Source: Planctomycetota bacterium (lineage in GTDB: Bacteria; Planctomycetota; UBA1135; UBA2386). Taken from it: a DNA stretch of 64,000 bases. Within the stretch, counting starts at the first letter, position 1, and each line of letters starts with the position of its first letter. The DNA lies in the NCBI GenBank assembly GCA_016716265.1, contig JADJWQ010000006.1, positions 1,364,001-1,428,000 on the forward strand. The letters run 5' to 3'. This document shows positions 43,444 to 52,183 of this stretch, in pieces. Position numbers and translations under genes: made by a program. Below the pieces are notes generated by a model. The model saw only the letters and a program-made list of their open reading frames with translations, made no database searches and was not told the DNA's origin.

Positions 43444-44916
43444 GTGGATTCAGACCCTCACCTGGCGCCAACCCTGCAGCCGGGTGCATGCCCCTGCCGG
43501 ACTCCGAGCCCGCCGCGCGCAGCGTCGCCCGCGAGTCGAGGTCGGCGCGCGCGGAGACGATCGCTCGCCGGCTCACCGGATCACGGATCGATCCACGCGC
43601 GCTGGTGGGTCGCCACCCTCTCGGCCTGGTGTGGTGCGTTGGGGGGAGCCGCGCCCCGCGCTCAGGAGCCGGGGCGGCAGCCCGCCGTCGTGGAGGCTCC
43701 GACACCGCAGGGGCGCGCGCTGCGCGGCCGCGAGCCCGAACCCTCGCCGCCGTCGGGAATGAGTGAGGAGGAGCTCGCGCCGTTCTCGTGGCGCTACGCC
43801 ACCGGCGACTGGGGCGGCTTCCGGTCGAGGCTGCGGAATCACGGTGTGCTCGCCGAAGCCTCACTGATCACCGATGCCTCGTGGGTCGCAGCAGGTGGCC
43901 GGCATCCCGGTGAGGGCTCGCTGCGGGCGCTGCTCGACCTGACGCTCGCCGTGGACACCGGGCGCGCGCTCGGAATCGAGGGCGGCACCTGGTTCGCCGA
44001 CTTCATGGTGCAACGGGGACGTGACGGCTCGCGCGACACCGGTGACCTCCAGGCCTACTCGAACATCGACAGCGAGGACCGCACCCAGCTCGCGCTGCTC
44101 TGGTACGAACACGCTCTGCTCGACGACCGCCTGCGCGTGAAGCTCGGCAAGATCGACGCGAACTCCGACTTCGCCTTCGTCGAGCAGGGCTTCCGGTTCG
44201 TCCACTCGTCGTTCGGCGTCAGCCCGACCGTCCTGGGTCTTCCGACCTACCCTGACAGCGCGTTCGGTGCGCTCGCGTTCGTGCGGCCGGGCGGCGGAGC
44301 CTACGCGGGCGTGGGGATCTTCGACGGCGCGACCCAGCGTGGCCGTCCGACCGGTCCGCGCGGCCCGGGCAGTCTGTTCGGCGAGCCCTCGGATCTGTTC
44401 CTGATCGCCGAAGCCGGCATGGGCTGGCGTCGCGACGCGGACGATCGCCAGGGCCGACTCGGCATCGGAGCCTGGCGCCACACGGGAGATTTCGCGCGCT
44501 TCGACGGCGGCACCGAGGACGGGACGAGCGGCTTCTACGTCGTCCTCGACCAGCTGTTCGTCGGCTCCGACGTGATCGAGGAAGACCGCGACGTCGGAGC
44601 CTTCGTCCAGTATGGCTGGGCCGACCCCGGGCTCAGCGCGATCGAGCACCATCTCGGCGCCGGGATGTCCATCATCGGACCGTTCGCGGCGCGGCCGCGC
44701 GACGCGGCGGGCCTGGGCATCAGCTACGGCGCGTTCAGCGAAACGCGCGGCGCCGATCTGCGGGGTCGTGGCGAGCTCGCGGCCGAGCTGTTCTACACGA
44801 TCGAGATCGCACCGTCCGTGCGCGTGAAGCCCGACCTCCAGTGGATCCACAACCCCGGCGGCGACGGCACCGACGACGCCTGGGTGCTGACCGTGCGGAC
44901 CTCGATCACGTTCTGA
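43444..44916 (+). CDS. OprB-type carbohydrate-selective porin (start uncertain)
   Basis: Outer-membrane beta-barrel of the OprB/carbohydrate porin family: WRYATGDWGGFRSRLRNHGV near the start, LLWYEHALLDDRLRVKLGKI, NSDFAFVEQGFRFVHSSFG and a C-terminal strand ending in Phe (VLTVRTSITF), the outer-membrane sorting signal. It would import sugars released by the neighbouring exported hydrolases. The N-terminal hydrophobic stretch ARWWVATLSAWCGALGG followed by AAPRAQ is clearly a signal peptide, but no ATG, GTG or TTG lies a normal distance before it. The GTG at 43444 is the nearest upstream in-frame candidate and gives an overlong n-region; ATG 43759 would lose the signal. A frameshift or a non-standard start is possible. 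Confidence 0.75.
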   Translation: MDSDPHLAPTLQPGACPCRTPSPPRAASPASRGRRARRRSLAGSPDHGSIHARWWVATLSAWCGALGGAAPRAQEPGRQPAVVEAPTPQGRALRGREPEPSPPSGMSEEELAPFSWRYATGDWGGFRSRLRNHGVLAEASLITDASWVAAGGRHPGEGSLRALLDLTLAVDTGRALGIEGGTWFADFMVQRGRDGSRDTGDLQAYSNIDSEDRTQLALLWYEHALLDDRLRVKLGKIDANSDFAFVEQGFRFVHSSFGVSPTVLGLPTYPDSAFGALAFVRPGGGAYAGVGIFDGATQRGRPTGPRGPGSLFGEPSDLFLIAEAGMGWRRDADDRQGRLGIGAWRHTGDFARFDGGTEDGTSGFYVVLDQLFVGSDVIEEDRDVGAFVQYGWADPGLSAIEHHLGAGMSIIGPFAARPRDAAGLGISYGAFSETRGADLRGRGELAAELFYTIEIAPSVRVKPDLQWIHNPGGDGTDDAWVLTVRTSITF

Positions 44917-44978
44917 GGTGCAGCGGACGGACGCCGGAGCAGTCCGCGGGCGCGCACATCGGCTTCCGAGCGGGGCGC

Positions 44979-45761
44979 TCAGCGATCCGCGAACGGCGCA
45001 CCGAAGTTCCAGGTGCAGCCGAGCAGGAGCTGCAGGTCGGCGGCGTCATCCGAGAGTCCGGTATTGATGCCCGCGTCGAGGACGACCGCCGGTGAGCAGG
45101 CCCAGGCAGCGCCGGTGATCACGAACACGGCGTTCCTATTCGGACGATCGACCACGACGCTGCCCACTTCGACGAACGCCCCGACGTTGTCGCCCAGACC
45201 GATTCCCGCGGTGAGCGTGGCCGTGTGCTCGGACGTCGTGCCACCGCCGGGCACACCGAGCTCCCCGTATTGGTAGAAGAGGTTCGCCGAGACGGGACCG
45301 AGCTGACGGTTGAGGACCCCGCCGACACGCAGGTCGACCTGCCCGCTGCCGAGCCCGTCGGAGGCGCTCGCGGCAGGGATCTTCCCGCTGATCACGACCG
45401 CGGCCGACGGCAGGACGCCGTCCGCATCCCACAGCCTGTGGCGAGCGCCCATCACGACGTCGCCGGTCCCGATCGCGTCGTCACCCGGCCGCCCAAGCAC
45501 CTGCAGCGGAGACCAACCGACGAACAGCTCGCTTCGTTCGCTCGTGCCGTACTTCAGCGTGCTCGGCGTGTCGACGACGTCGCCGGGATCGAAGCTGACT
45601 CCGGTCTCGAGCTCGAATGTGCCCACCGCGGTCGTCGCGGTGTCGAAAGACACGCTGGGACGCTGCGGCGTCGCCCGACCCGCCTGCTGCAGCGAGCACG
45701 CCGCCAGGGCCACGGCCAGCACGACGGTAGGAACCAGGTGTGCACCGGCGGCGGTAGGCAT
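44979..45761 (-). CDS. Outer-membrane beta-barrel-type (MetA-pathway phenol-degradation family) lipoprotein-like protein
   Basis: N-terminus MPTAAGAHLVPTVVLAVALAACS shows a hydrophobic core and a lipobox (LAAC, Cys22), so the product may be lipidated. The rest alternates short beta-strands (VGTFELETGVSF, SERSELFVGWSPLQV, DVVMGARHRLW, SAAVVISGKIP, QVDLRVGGVLNRQLG, VGAFVEVGSVV), matching the Phenol_MetA_deg/transporter-like small barrel family of unknown function. Ends in NFGAPFADR rather than a Phe. 260 residues. Convergent with the OprB gene, 62 nt apart. Role unknown; solute passage across the outer membrane is the usual guess. Confidence 0.7.
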   Translation of the reverse strand: MPTAAGAHLVPTVVLAVALAACSLQQAGRATPQRPSVSFDTATTAVGTFELETGVSFDPGDVVDTPSTLKYGTSERSELFVGWSPLQVLGRPGDDAIGTGDVVMGARHRLWDADGVLPSAAVVISGKIPAASASDGLGSGQVDLRVGGVLNRQLGPVSANLFYQYGELGVPGGGTTSEHTATLTAGIGLGDNVGAFVEVGSVVVDRPNRNAVFVITGAAWACSPAVVLDAGINTGLSDDAADLQLLLGCTWNFGAPFADR

Positions 45762-46475
45762 ATGGTGTCGTCCCTGCTACCGCAGCTTATCCGGTGCGTC
45801 GAGCTTCACGGCGGAGATCCTCGGCATCCCGGTTCGGAGCGACTCCGGTTGGTGCAGGTCGATGCAGTTCGTGGCGCCGTCTGCACTCACGCCCGCGGCG
45901 GAGTCGGGAGCGTCGGACGGCTGCATGGCGATACCCCGGTGTGCGAGATCGGCGCGATGGAATCCGGCGCCCACGCAGGTCGCACCGGACGCCGACTGAA
46001 CAGTTCCCGACGGTCGGTGACCGTAGGGCGATCGCGCCAGGATCCGCTCGCTAGAGGTGTGATGCAGTCAGACGGGACATCATGGAGTCAGCAGCTGGAG
46101 TCCCTCGCGAGGCGCGCCGCCGCAGGCGCATTGGTGGATCCGTCGAGGCGGCGCAACGTGGCGAGGGCTTCAGAAGCCGACTCCAAGATGCCTCGGATGT
46201 CTGCATTGGACCACTAGCTGGGCACTGCAGGGGCCGTGCGGCTGCCCCACGAATGTGACCCGCTGCAGCACATCGCCGGGTCGATGTGCGATTCGACGCC
46301 GGCGGCCTAACCCACCATCTGGCAGCACGGCCATCACCGGACCGAGCTCGCGCCGATCCGGCAGTCGCTCCTCTGGCGCTCGGCCAGAAGCCTCGCCGGC
46401 TGCGGCCCGGACGCCGGCGGATCGATACGATTCGGCCGTCGTCGTCACGGTCGGGGCGCCCGACCGCGAGCTCGA
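45762..46475. other. 714-nt interval without a clear gene, lower G+C than surroundings
   Basis: No frame reads as a normal protein. A 51-codon plus-strand frame (46062-46217, MQSDGTSWSQQLES) and a short minus-strand open stretch over the same place are visible, neither with a ribosome site or a recognisable fold. Local base use is less G+C-biased near 46050-46300, suggesting a decayed gene or transferred remnant. Confidence 0.5.
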
Positions 46476-47216
46476 ATGCAGATCATCCCGAGGCAGGGGC
46501 TGTCCGACGTGCGGTTCGGCATGCGGCCACGCGACGTGCTGGACCGGCTCGGCCCGCAGGTCGGCTGGCAGCCGTGGATGGGCGGCAATCTGAATGGGGC
46601 GCTGCGGTATCCCGACACGCTGCTGCACTTCGATCGCTGCTCGGCGGACGGGCCGAAAGAGGATGCCGGACTCGAGTCGATCGAGATCCGCACCGGGGCC
46701 GATCGCATCGAGCTCCTCGGCCGGCCTCCCGCGCAGTGGACGCGGGGAGCGCTCGCCACGCGCCTCGGCGAGGACGGCGCCCTCGTCACGCAGCGCGGTG
46801 ACGACCTGCTGGTCCCCGACTGGCACCTGGAGTTGTCGTTCGCGGCCGACGGACACGTCGACGCGGTCGGCCTGGCCGCGCCGTGGATCGTGGTGAGGTC
46901 GGACCCGGTGCGGACGGAATGTCCGCGCTGCGGGCCGACGACCGCCGCCGTGGCGTGCCGCGAACTCGACCTGGACGGCGCGGAGACGCGACACCTGCTC
47001 GCCTGGCTCGAGCGCACCGGACTGGCGCGGCGGCTCGCGGTCGAGCCGCTGCCCCGGGGCGTGCGCGTCTGGGATCTCGCCCGCCTCGGGCAGCGCGGGC
47101 GCTGGCCTCCCGGCGCCGTGCGGCGTGGACGGGCGGTGCTCCGCCGGGAGCGGAACCGGCTCGCCCACCGGTGGCTCTGCACGGGCTGCGGAGCCCTGGT
47201 CGATCCGTGCGCGTGA
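46476..47216 (+). CDS. Hypothetical protein with two Cys-x2-Cys motifs
   Basis: No family recognised. The N-terminus QIIPRQGLSDVRFGMRPRDVL (quoted in part) has the pattern I..xGL..xxFGM..xxV...LG found at the start of several small uncharacterised, sometimes immunity-type, proteins. The central part is mixed alpha/beta (LESIEIRTGADRIELLG, LLVPDWHLELSFAADG). CPRCGPTTAAVAC near 149 and a terminal CTGCGALVDPC could bind zinc together. 246 residues, cytoplasmic, no signal or membrane span. ATG at 46476 lacks a strong ribosome site. Follows the low-G+C interval and stands alone. Confidence 0.6.
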   Translation: MQIIPRQGLSDVRFGMRPRDVLDRLGPQVGWQPWMGGNLNGALRYPDTLLHFDRCSADGPKEDAGLESIEIRTGADRIELLGRPPAQWTRGALATRLGEDGALVTQRGDDLLVPDWHLELSFAADGHVDAVGLAAPWIVVRSDPVRTECPRCGPTTAAVACRELDLDGAETRHLLAWLERTGLARRLAVEPLPRGVRVWDLARLGQRGRWPPGAVRRGRAVLRRERNRLAHRWLCTGCGALVDPCA

Positions 47217-47282
47217 TGCGACGGTTCACGCGGCGCCACCGCCGGGCGACCCGCGACGTGGCGGTTCGGGCGGCCGGACCAA

Positions 47283-48722
47283 TCAGAAGATCGGCACGAG
47301 CATCGGGTCCGGTCGCATGTCGCCGTTGCCACGTCCGAGCGTGATGGGATTGCCGAAGTCGTCGACACGGACCCCGCTCGCATTGCGGAAGCCGCGCCAG
47401 CCGAGATAGCGCACCTTGGTGGAGCCGGTCAGCGGCTGGCCGGCGGAGTACAGCGTGATGTGGTCGTCGAGGATCGTGTTCGTTCCGTCGGCATTCGTGC
47501 CGAGCGGCGCCATCAGCTGGATCACGCCCAGGCCGCCGAAGCCACCGGACGGCAGGCTGCCCATGCTCGGAGTGCCCGGGGGGTACTTGCGGACGGTGGT
47601 CCCAGCGAACGCGGATTGCATGCCGACGCCGCCGTCCGCCGACAGCACGAAGTCGCCGTCCGGCGCATTGACGTAGGTCTCGCCCTTCACGTGGAGGTCG
47701 ACTCCGGTCGCGCTCGCGAGCACGATCATCCCGCCGGAGCCGCCGCCGCCACCACCCGCCTGGTTGTTGCTGCCGGCCTGCGCGCCGCCACCACCGCCGC
47801 CACCGTTCGCACTGACGTAGCCGGTCGGCCCGACCGTGATGCGCCCGAGCGCGAGCACGACGACCGCACCACCGCCACCGCCGCCGCCGCCACCCATGTC
47901 GTCGAGCACGAACGACGGGTCATTGGTGGTGCAGCGCGCCGACTTGTCGCCGCCGCCACCGCCACCGCTGCCGCCGATCGGGACCGGCAGCTCCCCGGGC
48001 ACGAAGCGCCGTTGGAACACGTCGATGCCGAGCCCCCAGAAGTCGTTGTCGTCCCGACCGTCCACGAACGGGCTCGCGCCGGCGCTGCCACCCGGCAACG
48101 TGCGGTTGAGACAACCCGGACCGCCCGCACCGCCGACCTGCAGCCACGCCGCGGCGCCGAGCAGGTGGTCGACGTCGCCGACCGTGGCGAACGAGCCGCC
48201 ACCGCCACCCGACCCCCGACCGCAGGCGAGCGTGCACGACAACAGCCCGCCACCGCCACCGAGCGCCGGGATGCCCGCCGGACCGAAGCCCGGCTGCCCG
48301 AACGGCGAGCGGTCGAACGACAGCGGGCTGCCGAAGCCGCCAGCGCCGCCGCCGGCCCCGGCGCGGCCGCCGGGCGTCGGGAAGTTCGCCGACGCCAGGA
48401 CGTTCACGTCCGCTCCCGGACCGCCGTCGACCGCCAACCGGCCCTCGATCCGGAAGTCCTGGGTCACGATCCAGATCAGCGGGCGCGAGCCGACGCCGCG
48501 CACCTCGACGCCGGCCGGGATCACCACGCTGCGGAACAGGAACACGCCACCGACCACCCGCACCGGCGGCCCGACCGTCGGCTGGATCAGCGTGCTGTCG
48601 GTATCGAGCTCGACCAGCCGAGCGGTCGGCCGGTAGTCGAGGTGGAAGCCCTGCGCCATGAGTGCAGGGCCGGTCGACAGCGCGAGCGCGAGACTCGCGC
48701 GGGAGAGATCGCGGAGAGGCAT
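47283..48722 (-). CDS. Exported, extremely glycine-rich protein
   Basis: Signal peptide MPLRDLSRASLALALSTGPAL then MAQ. Residues about 25-115 form a beta-rich module (RVVGGVFLFRSVVIPAG, PLIWIVTQDFRIEGRLAVDG). From about 115 to 360 come dense Gly runs (GGGGG, GGGGGGD, MGGGGGGGGGAVVVL, NGGGGGGGAQ) between short hydrophobic strands such as ALGRITVGPTGYVSANGG and GMIVLASATGVDLHVKG. This recurring layout resembles polymorphic-membrane-type or glycine-loop beta-helix proteins rather than structural silk. Ends in DMRPDPMLVPIF. 479 residues; GGAGCCCGATCTC precedes the ATG. Secreted or surface-exposed; function unknown. Confidence 0.75.
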   Translation of the reverse strand: MPLRDLSRASLALALSTGPALMAQGFHLDYRPTARLVELDTDSTLIQPTVGPPVRVVGGVFLFRSVVIPAGVEVRGVGSRPLIWIVTQDFRIEGRLAVDGGPGADVNVLASANFPTPGGRAGAGGGAGGFGSPLSFDRSPFGQPGFGPAGIPALGGGGGLLSCTLACGRGSGGGGGSFATVGDVDHLLGAAAWLQVGGAGGPGCLNRTLPGGSAGASPFVDGRDDNDFWGLGIDVFQRRFVPGELPVPIGGSGGGGGGDKSARCTTNDPSFVLDDMGGGGGGGGGAVVVLALGRITVGPTGYVSANGGGGGGGAQAGSNNQAGGGGGGSGGMIVLASATGVDLHVKGETYVNAPDGDFVLSADGGVGMQSAFAGTTVRKYPPGTPSMGSLPSGGFGGLGVIQLMAPLGTNADGTNTILDDHITLYSAGQPLTGSTKVRYLGWRGFRNASGVRVDDFGNPITLGRGNGDMRPDPMLVPIF

Positions 48723-48977
48723 GAGATCGGGCTCCGAGCACACGCGCGCTCGGCCGCGCCTATCGGTGGTCCGCGCACCGGTCACCGGATCGGGTCGAGC
48801 GCATCGAGGTCCCGACGCCGGAGCGGAGACCGACGACTGCTCCCGGTTCGGCCGCGGCTCCGGCCGCCCGATCCAGGCTCGTGCGCCGACCGCGACCGCG
48901 GGCGACCCCATGGACGGCCACCACCGCGCCCGCGACGAATGCTTGTCCGGGGCGGACCGTCTGCCGAAGATCCGGGC

Positions 48978-50099
48978 ATGGGAGGCTCCTGCTGCGCGCG
49001 TCGCGCGACCACCCGGGCCCTGCTCGGCGCCATCCTCGCGGTCGCGCCCGGCGCGGTCGTGCTCCGTGCGCAGGGCCCGCTGGACGGCGGCACGGCTCCC
49101 ACCGCGGGCGAGCCGGACGATCCGTCCGCCGACGGCCGGCCGGTGCCGCCCGCCGCACCGGGCGGCGCGGCACCGGTCCGCGAGCGTCGGCTGCTCGACC
49201 GCGTGAAGGCGATCGTCGGCGACCGCGTGATCCTCGAGAGCTCGGTGCAGCGCCAGCTCGAGCGCAACGTCGGCGACGCGCCGCTGACGCCGGAGGAGCG
49301 CGCGCGCGCCGAGCGCGAGATCGTCCGCGAGCTGGCGCGCGAGGAGATCTGGGTGCAGGTCGGCAAGCGGATCGGCGCCGAGAACCCCGAGCAGACGCAG
49401 GCGCTCGTCGACGGCATGGTGCGGGACTACCTCGACGAACGCATCCAGGAGTACGGGAGCTTCACGCAGATGGACCGCGAGCTCAGCGCGGCCGGGACCT
49501 CCTGGCAGGCGCTGGTCGAGGAGCGCCGCGCCACGATCCTGCGGCAGTCCGCCTGGGACATCGCGCTGCGCTCGCGCTTCGAGGACGGCCCCCAGCTGCT
49601 CGTCACGCCGCGTGAGATGGCCCGCTACTACCGCGCGAACCCCGAGCAGTTCGCGGCGCTCGACAGCGCGGACCTCGCCTGGATCGCGTTCGACGCCGGC
49701 CAGCAGGACGCCGCGGCACGGGCGGCCGCTGCGTGGCGGGGCAACGAGCTCGCGGAGGCGCAGGACATCGCGCGGGAGTTCGGCGGCACCGCGATGCCGG
49801 TGCGCCGCGACATCCGGCAGTCGGCGGACGACGCGACCCGCGAGTTCATGAAGGCGTTCGTCCGCGAGCACGCCGTCGGCGACGTGTCCGAGCCGCTGGC
49901 GGTCGGCCGCAACCTGTTCGTGCTCAAGCTGGTGCGCAAGATCTCGCGCCCCGCGATGTCGTTCGACGACGCGCTGACGCAGCAGGCGATCCGGAAGGCG
50001 CTGGTGCGGATGCGGCTGCGCGAGCTCGAGGATCGCATCCTGCGCTGGAAGTCGCAGTCGATCCCGACCGCCCCGCGAGAGCTGTTCGACGGCCGCTGA
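48978..50099 (+). CDS. SurA-like periplasmic chaperone with parvulin-type PPIase region
   Basis: Exported protein: N-terminus with TTRALLGAILAVAPGAVVLR as signal core, then a Pro/Gly/Asp-rich linker. DRVKAIVGDRVILESSV at 74-90 is the characteristic opening of SurA-type chaperones (A-V-V-N-D-x-I-I-x-x-S in E. coli), followed by a helical N-domain to about 200. Residues about 205-340 look like a parvulin domain (RYYRANPEQFAAL, AAWRGNELAEAQDIAREFGG, FVREHAVGDVSEPLAVGRNLFVLKLV); the classic His-x-Leu and GGDLG motifs are not clear, so isomerase activity may be lost. 373 residues. Likely helps outer-membrane or periplasmic proteins fold; lies 231 nt before the TonB-like toroid genes. Confidence 0.78.
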   Translation: MGGSCCARRATTRALLGAILAVAPGAVVLRAQGPLDGGTAPTAGEPDDPSADGRPVPPAAPGGAAPVRERRLLDRVKAIVGDRVILESSVQRQLERNVGDAPLTPEERARAEREIVRELAREEIWVQVGKRIGAENPEQTQALVDGMVRDYLDERIQEYGSFTQMDRELSAAGTSWQALVEERRATILRQSAWDIALRSRFEDGPQLLVTPREMARYYRANPEQFAALDSADLAWIAFDAGQQDAAARAAAAWRGNELAEAQDIAREFGGTAMPVRRDIRQSADDATREFMKAFVREHAVGDVSEPLAVGRNLFVLKLVRKISRPAMSFDDALTQQAIRKALVRMRLRELEDRILRWKSQSIPTAPRELFDGR

Positions 50100-50330
50100 G
50101 CGGCCCGCCGAGCGTTCCGCCCCTGCGCGACCGCCCGCCCCCGCACTCGCGGCTGGCCCTGGCGGCGCCGCAGCCTTCCCCCGGCGCCGTGGGACCGCTA
50201 ATCTCCCCAGCCCCCTCTGAACCAGGCCTCTGCGGGCGGCGTTCCCGAGTCCCGTCCGGGGTGACCCCGGGAACCGCCGCGATCCTGGCGGTCGCGCGCG
50301 TCGACGACCGAATCTCGAACCGGAGCCGAG

Positions 50331-51851
50331 ATGGCTGACTCCTACAACAAGTACCACATCGAGACGTCCGAGCTCCACCCGTGGGACCGGGACGAGAGCT
50401 TCCAGGACATCATGGCGCAGCAGCTCAAGCACGCGCCGTGGCTGGGCCTGTCGATCGTCCTGCACCTCCTGGTGTTCGTGATCCTCTACTTCATGCCCCA
50501 GTCGCAGGTGGTGCGCGACGAGGCGCCGCTGGTGCTGACGCCGCCCGAGGAAGTCGAGGACATCGAGGAGATCGAGGAGGTCGAGGAGGAGCCGGAGCCC
50601 GAGGAGACGCAGGACGAGCCGATCCTGCAGGACACCGAGGTCACCGAGACCGAGGAGGTCACGGAGAACTTCGAGGAGTTCACCGACGTCAAGGAGTCCG
50701 CGTTCGACAGCGACGCGTGGAACTCCGCGGTCGGCCTCGGCGGTGGTGCAGGCGGCAAGTACGGCGGTCGCGGCGGCGGCCGTGGTGGTCTCGGCCGGGG
50801 CGGCAAGCAGACCGCCCGCGCGATCGAGCTCGGCCTCGAGTGGCTCAAGGACCACCAGGACGAGAACGGTCAGTGGGACGCCGACGACTTCATGAAGCAC
50901 GACACCGAGGGCGCTCCCTGTGATGGCCCCGGCAACCCCGTGCACGACATCGGCGTCACCGGCCTCGCGCTGCTCGCCTTCCTCGGCGACGGCAGCACGA
51001 TGCGCAGCGGCCCCTACAAGGAGGTCGTCAAGAAGGCGGTGCGGTGGCTGCGCGAGCAGCAGGACGACACCACGGGCCTGTTCGGCACCAACAACTCGAA
51101 CGAGTTCGTCTACAACCACGCGATCGCGACGCTGGCGATGGTCGAGGCCTACGGGCTGTCCGACTACCGCGTGCTGCAGGGCAACGCGCAGCGGGCCATC
51201 AACTACCTCGAGTGGCACCGCAACCCGTACAGCGTGTGGCGCTACCAGCCGCGCGACGGCGACAACGACACGTCGGTCACCGGCTGGTGCGTGATGGCCT
51301 ACAAGTCGGCCCTCGACTTCCACCTCGAGGTCAACGAGCAGGCCTTCAAGCTGGCGGAGACCTGGTTCGACTCGATGACCGACCCGGTCACCGGCCGCAC
51401 CGGCTACACGGACCGCGGCGGCTGGTCGTCGCGCCGCGCTGGCGACCACGCGACGATCTTCCCCCGCGAGAAGGGGGAGTGCATGACGGGCGTGTCGCTG
51501 CTGATCCGCTTCTTCCTCGGCAAGAAGCCGGACGAGGACAAGCTGATGGGCAAGCAGGCCGACGTGCTGCTCGCCAAGCCGCCGGTGTGGAACACCAACG
51601 ACGGCTCGATCGACCACTACTACTGGTACTACGCGACCTACGCGCTCTACCAGTTCGGTGGCCGGCACTGGACCACCTGGGAGAAGTCGTTGAACACCGC
51701 GGTCGTGCAGACGCAGCGCGAGGACGGCAACTTCAAGGGCTCCTGGGACCCGGCGGGCGTCTGGGGCGAGGACGGCGGCCGCGTCTACTCGACCGCGCTG
51801 CTCGTGCTGACCCTCGAGGCCTACTACCGATACACGCGCCTCGTCCGCTGA
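50331..51851 (+). CDS. TonB-like N-terminus plus prenyltransferase/squalene-cyclase-type alpha-toroid protein (copy 1)
   Basis: 506 residues in four parts. Short cytoplasmic segment 1-36; one membrane helix about 37-55 (GLSIVLHLLVFVILYF); an acidic Glu/Pro arm about 70-120 (PPEEVEDIEEIEEVEEEPEP) as in TonB/TolA energy-transducing proteins; a Gly hinge 136-158; and from about 162 a helical toroid of terpene-cyclase/prenyltransferase-type repeats (IELGLEWLKDHQDENGQWD, VRWLREQQDDTTGLFG, VQTQREDGNFKGSWDP). The DxDD catalytic motif of cyclases is not seen, so the toroid is probably a binding scaffold. ATG at 50331 has GGAGCCGAG. No TonB C-terminal domain. Tandem copy at 52184. Well conserved in both copies, so it is under selection. 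Confidence 0.85.
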   Translation: MADSYNKYHIETSELHPWDRDESFQDIMAQQLKHAPWLGLSIVLHLLVFVILYFMPQSQVVRDEAPLVLTPPEEVEDIEEIEEVEEEPEPEETQDEPILQDTEVTETEEVTENFEEFTDVKESAFDSDAWNSAVGLGGGAGGKYGGRGGGRGGLGRGGKQTARAIELGLEWLKDHQDENGQWDADDFMKHDTEGAPCDGPGNPVHDIGVTGLALLAFLGDGSTMRSGPYKEVVKKAVRWLREQQDDTTGLFGTNNSNEFVYNHAIATLAMVEAYGLSDYRVLQGNAQRAINYLEWHRNPYSVWRYQPRDGDNDTSVTGWCVMAYKSALDFHLEVNEQAFKLAETWFDSMTDPVTGRTGYTDRGGWSSRRAGDHATIFPREKGECMTGVSLLIRFFLGKKPDEDKLMGKQADVLLAKPPVWNTNDGSIDHYYWYYATYALYQFGGRHWTTWEKSLNTAVVQTQREDGNFKGSWDPAGVWGEDGGRVYSTALLVLTLEAYYRYTRLVR

Positions 51852-51925
51852 GCGGCGGACCACCGGCCAGCGCGCGACCCTGACAGGGTTGCGTAGTGGG
51901 TCGCCGATCCGGCAGCGGCTCTCCC

Positions 51926-51969
51926 GAACGCCCCGGCATGCAACCGCATGCCGGGGCGTTCTGCATTTT
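51926..51969 (+). terminator. Perfect 16-bp hairpin terminator between the two toroid genes
   Basis: 51926-51941 (GAACGCCCCGGCATGC) pairs without mismatch with 51946-51961, loop AACC, followed by TGCATTTT. Located 75 nt after the copy-1 stop; its strength suggests copy 2 has its own promoter between here and 52184. Confidence 0.8.
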
Positions 51970-52183
51970 GGGACCGGCCGGCCCCGATCGGCATGCGCGC
52001 GTGTCGCTCGGCCTGCCGGGAATCGCCGCACGACGCCGAGCTGCGGGAAGGTCCCATGAACGAAACATCCGTTCGAAGCGTTCCTAGGAAACAGGTCGGG
52101 AACGCCCCCGTGCGGCGTCGTGGACCGAGCGACTCCGCCCTTCCCGCACTCGTCCGATCGGTCGAGAACTCGTGGAGGCTCCG

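Noticed and set aside
46062..46217. 51-codon plus-strand frame in the low-G+C gap
   Set aside because: No ribosome site, no recognisable fold, and a competing open stretch on the other strand.
48723..52031. Upstream extension of the Gly-rich protein frame (1582 codons)
   Set aside because: It covers the SurA-like and toroid genes on the opposite strand; the real start has a signal peptide at 48722.
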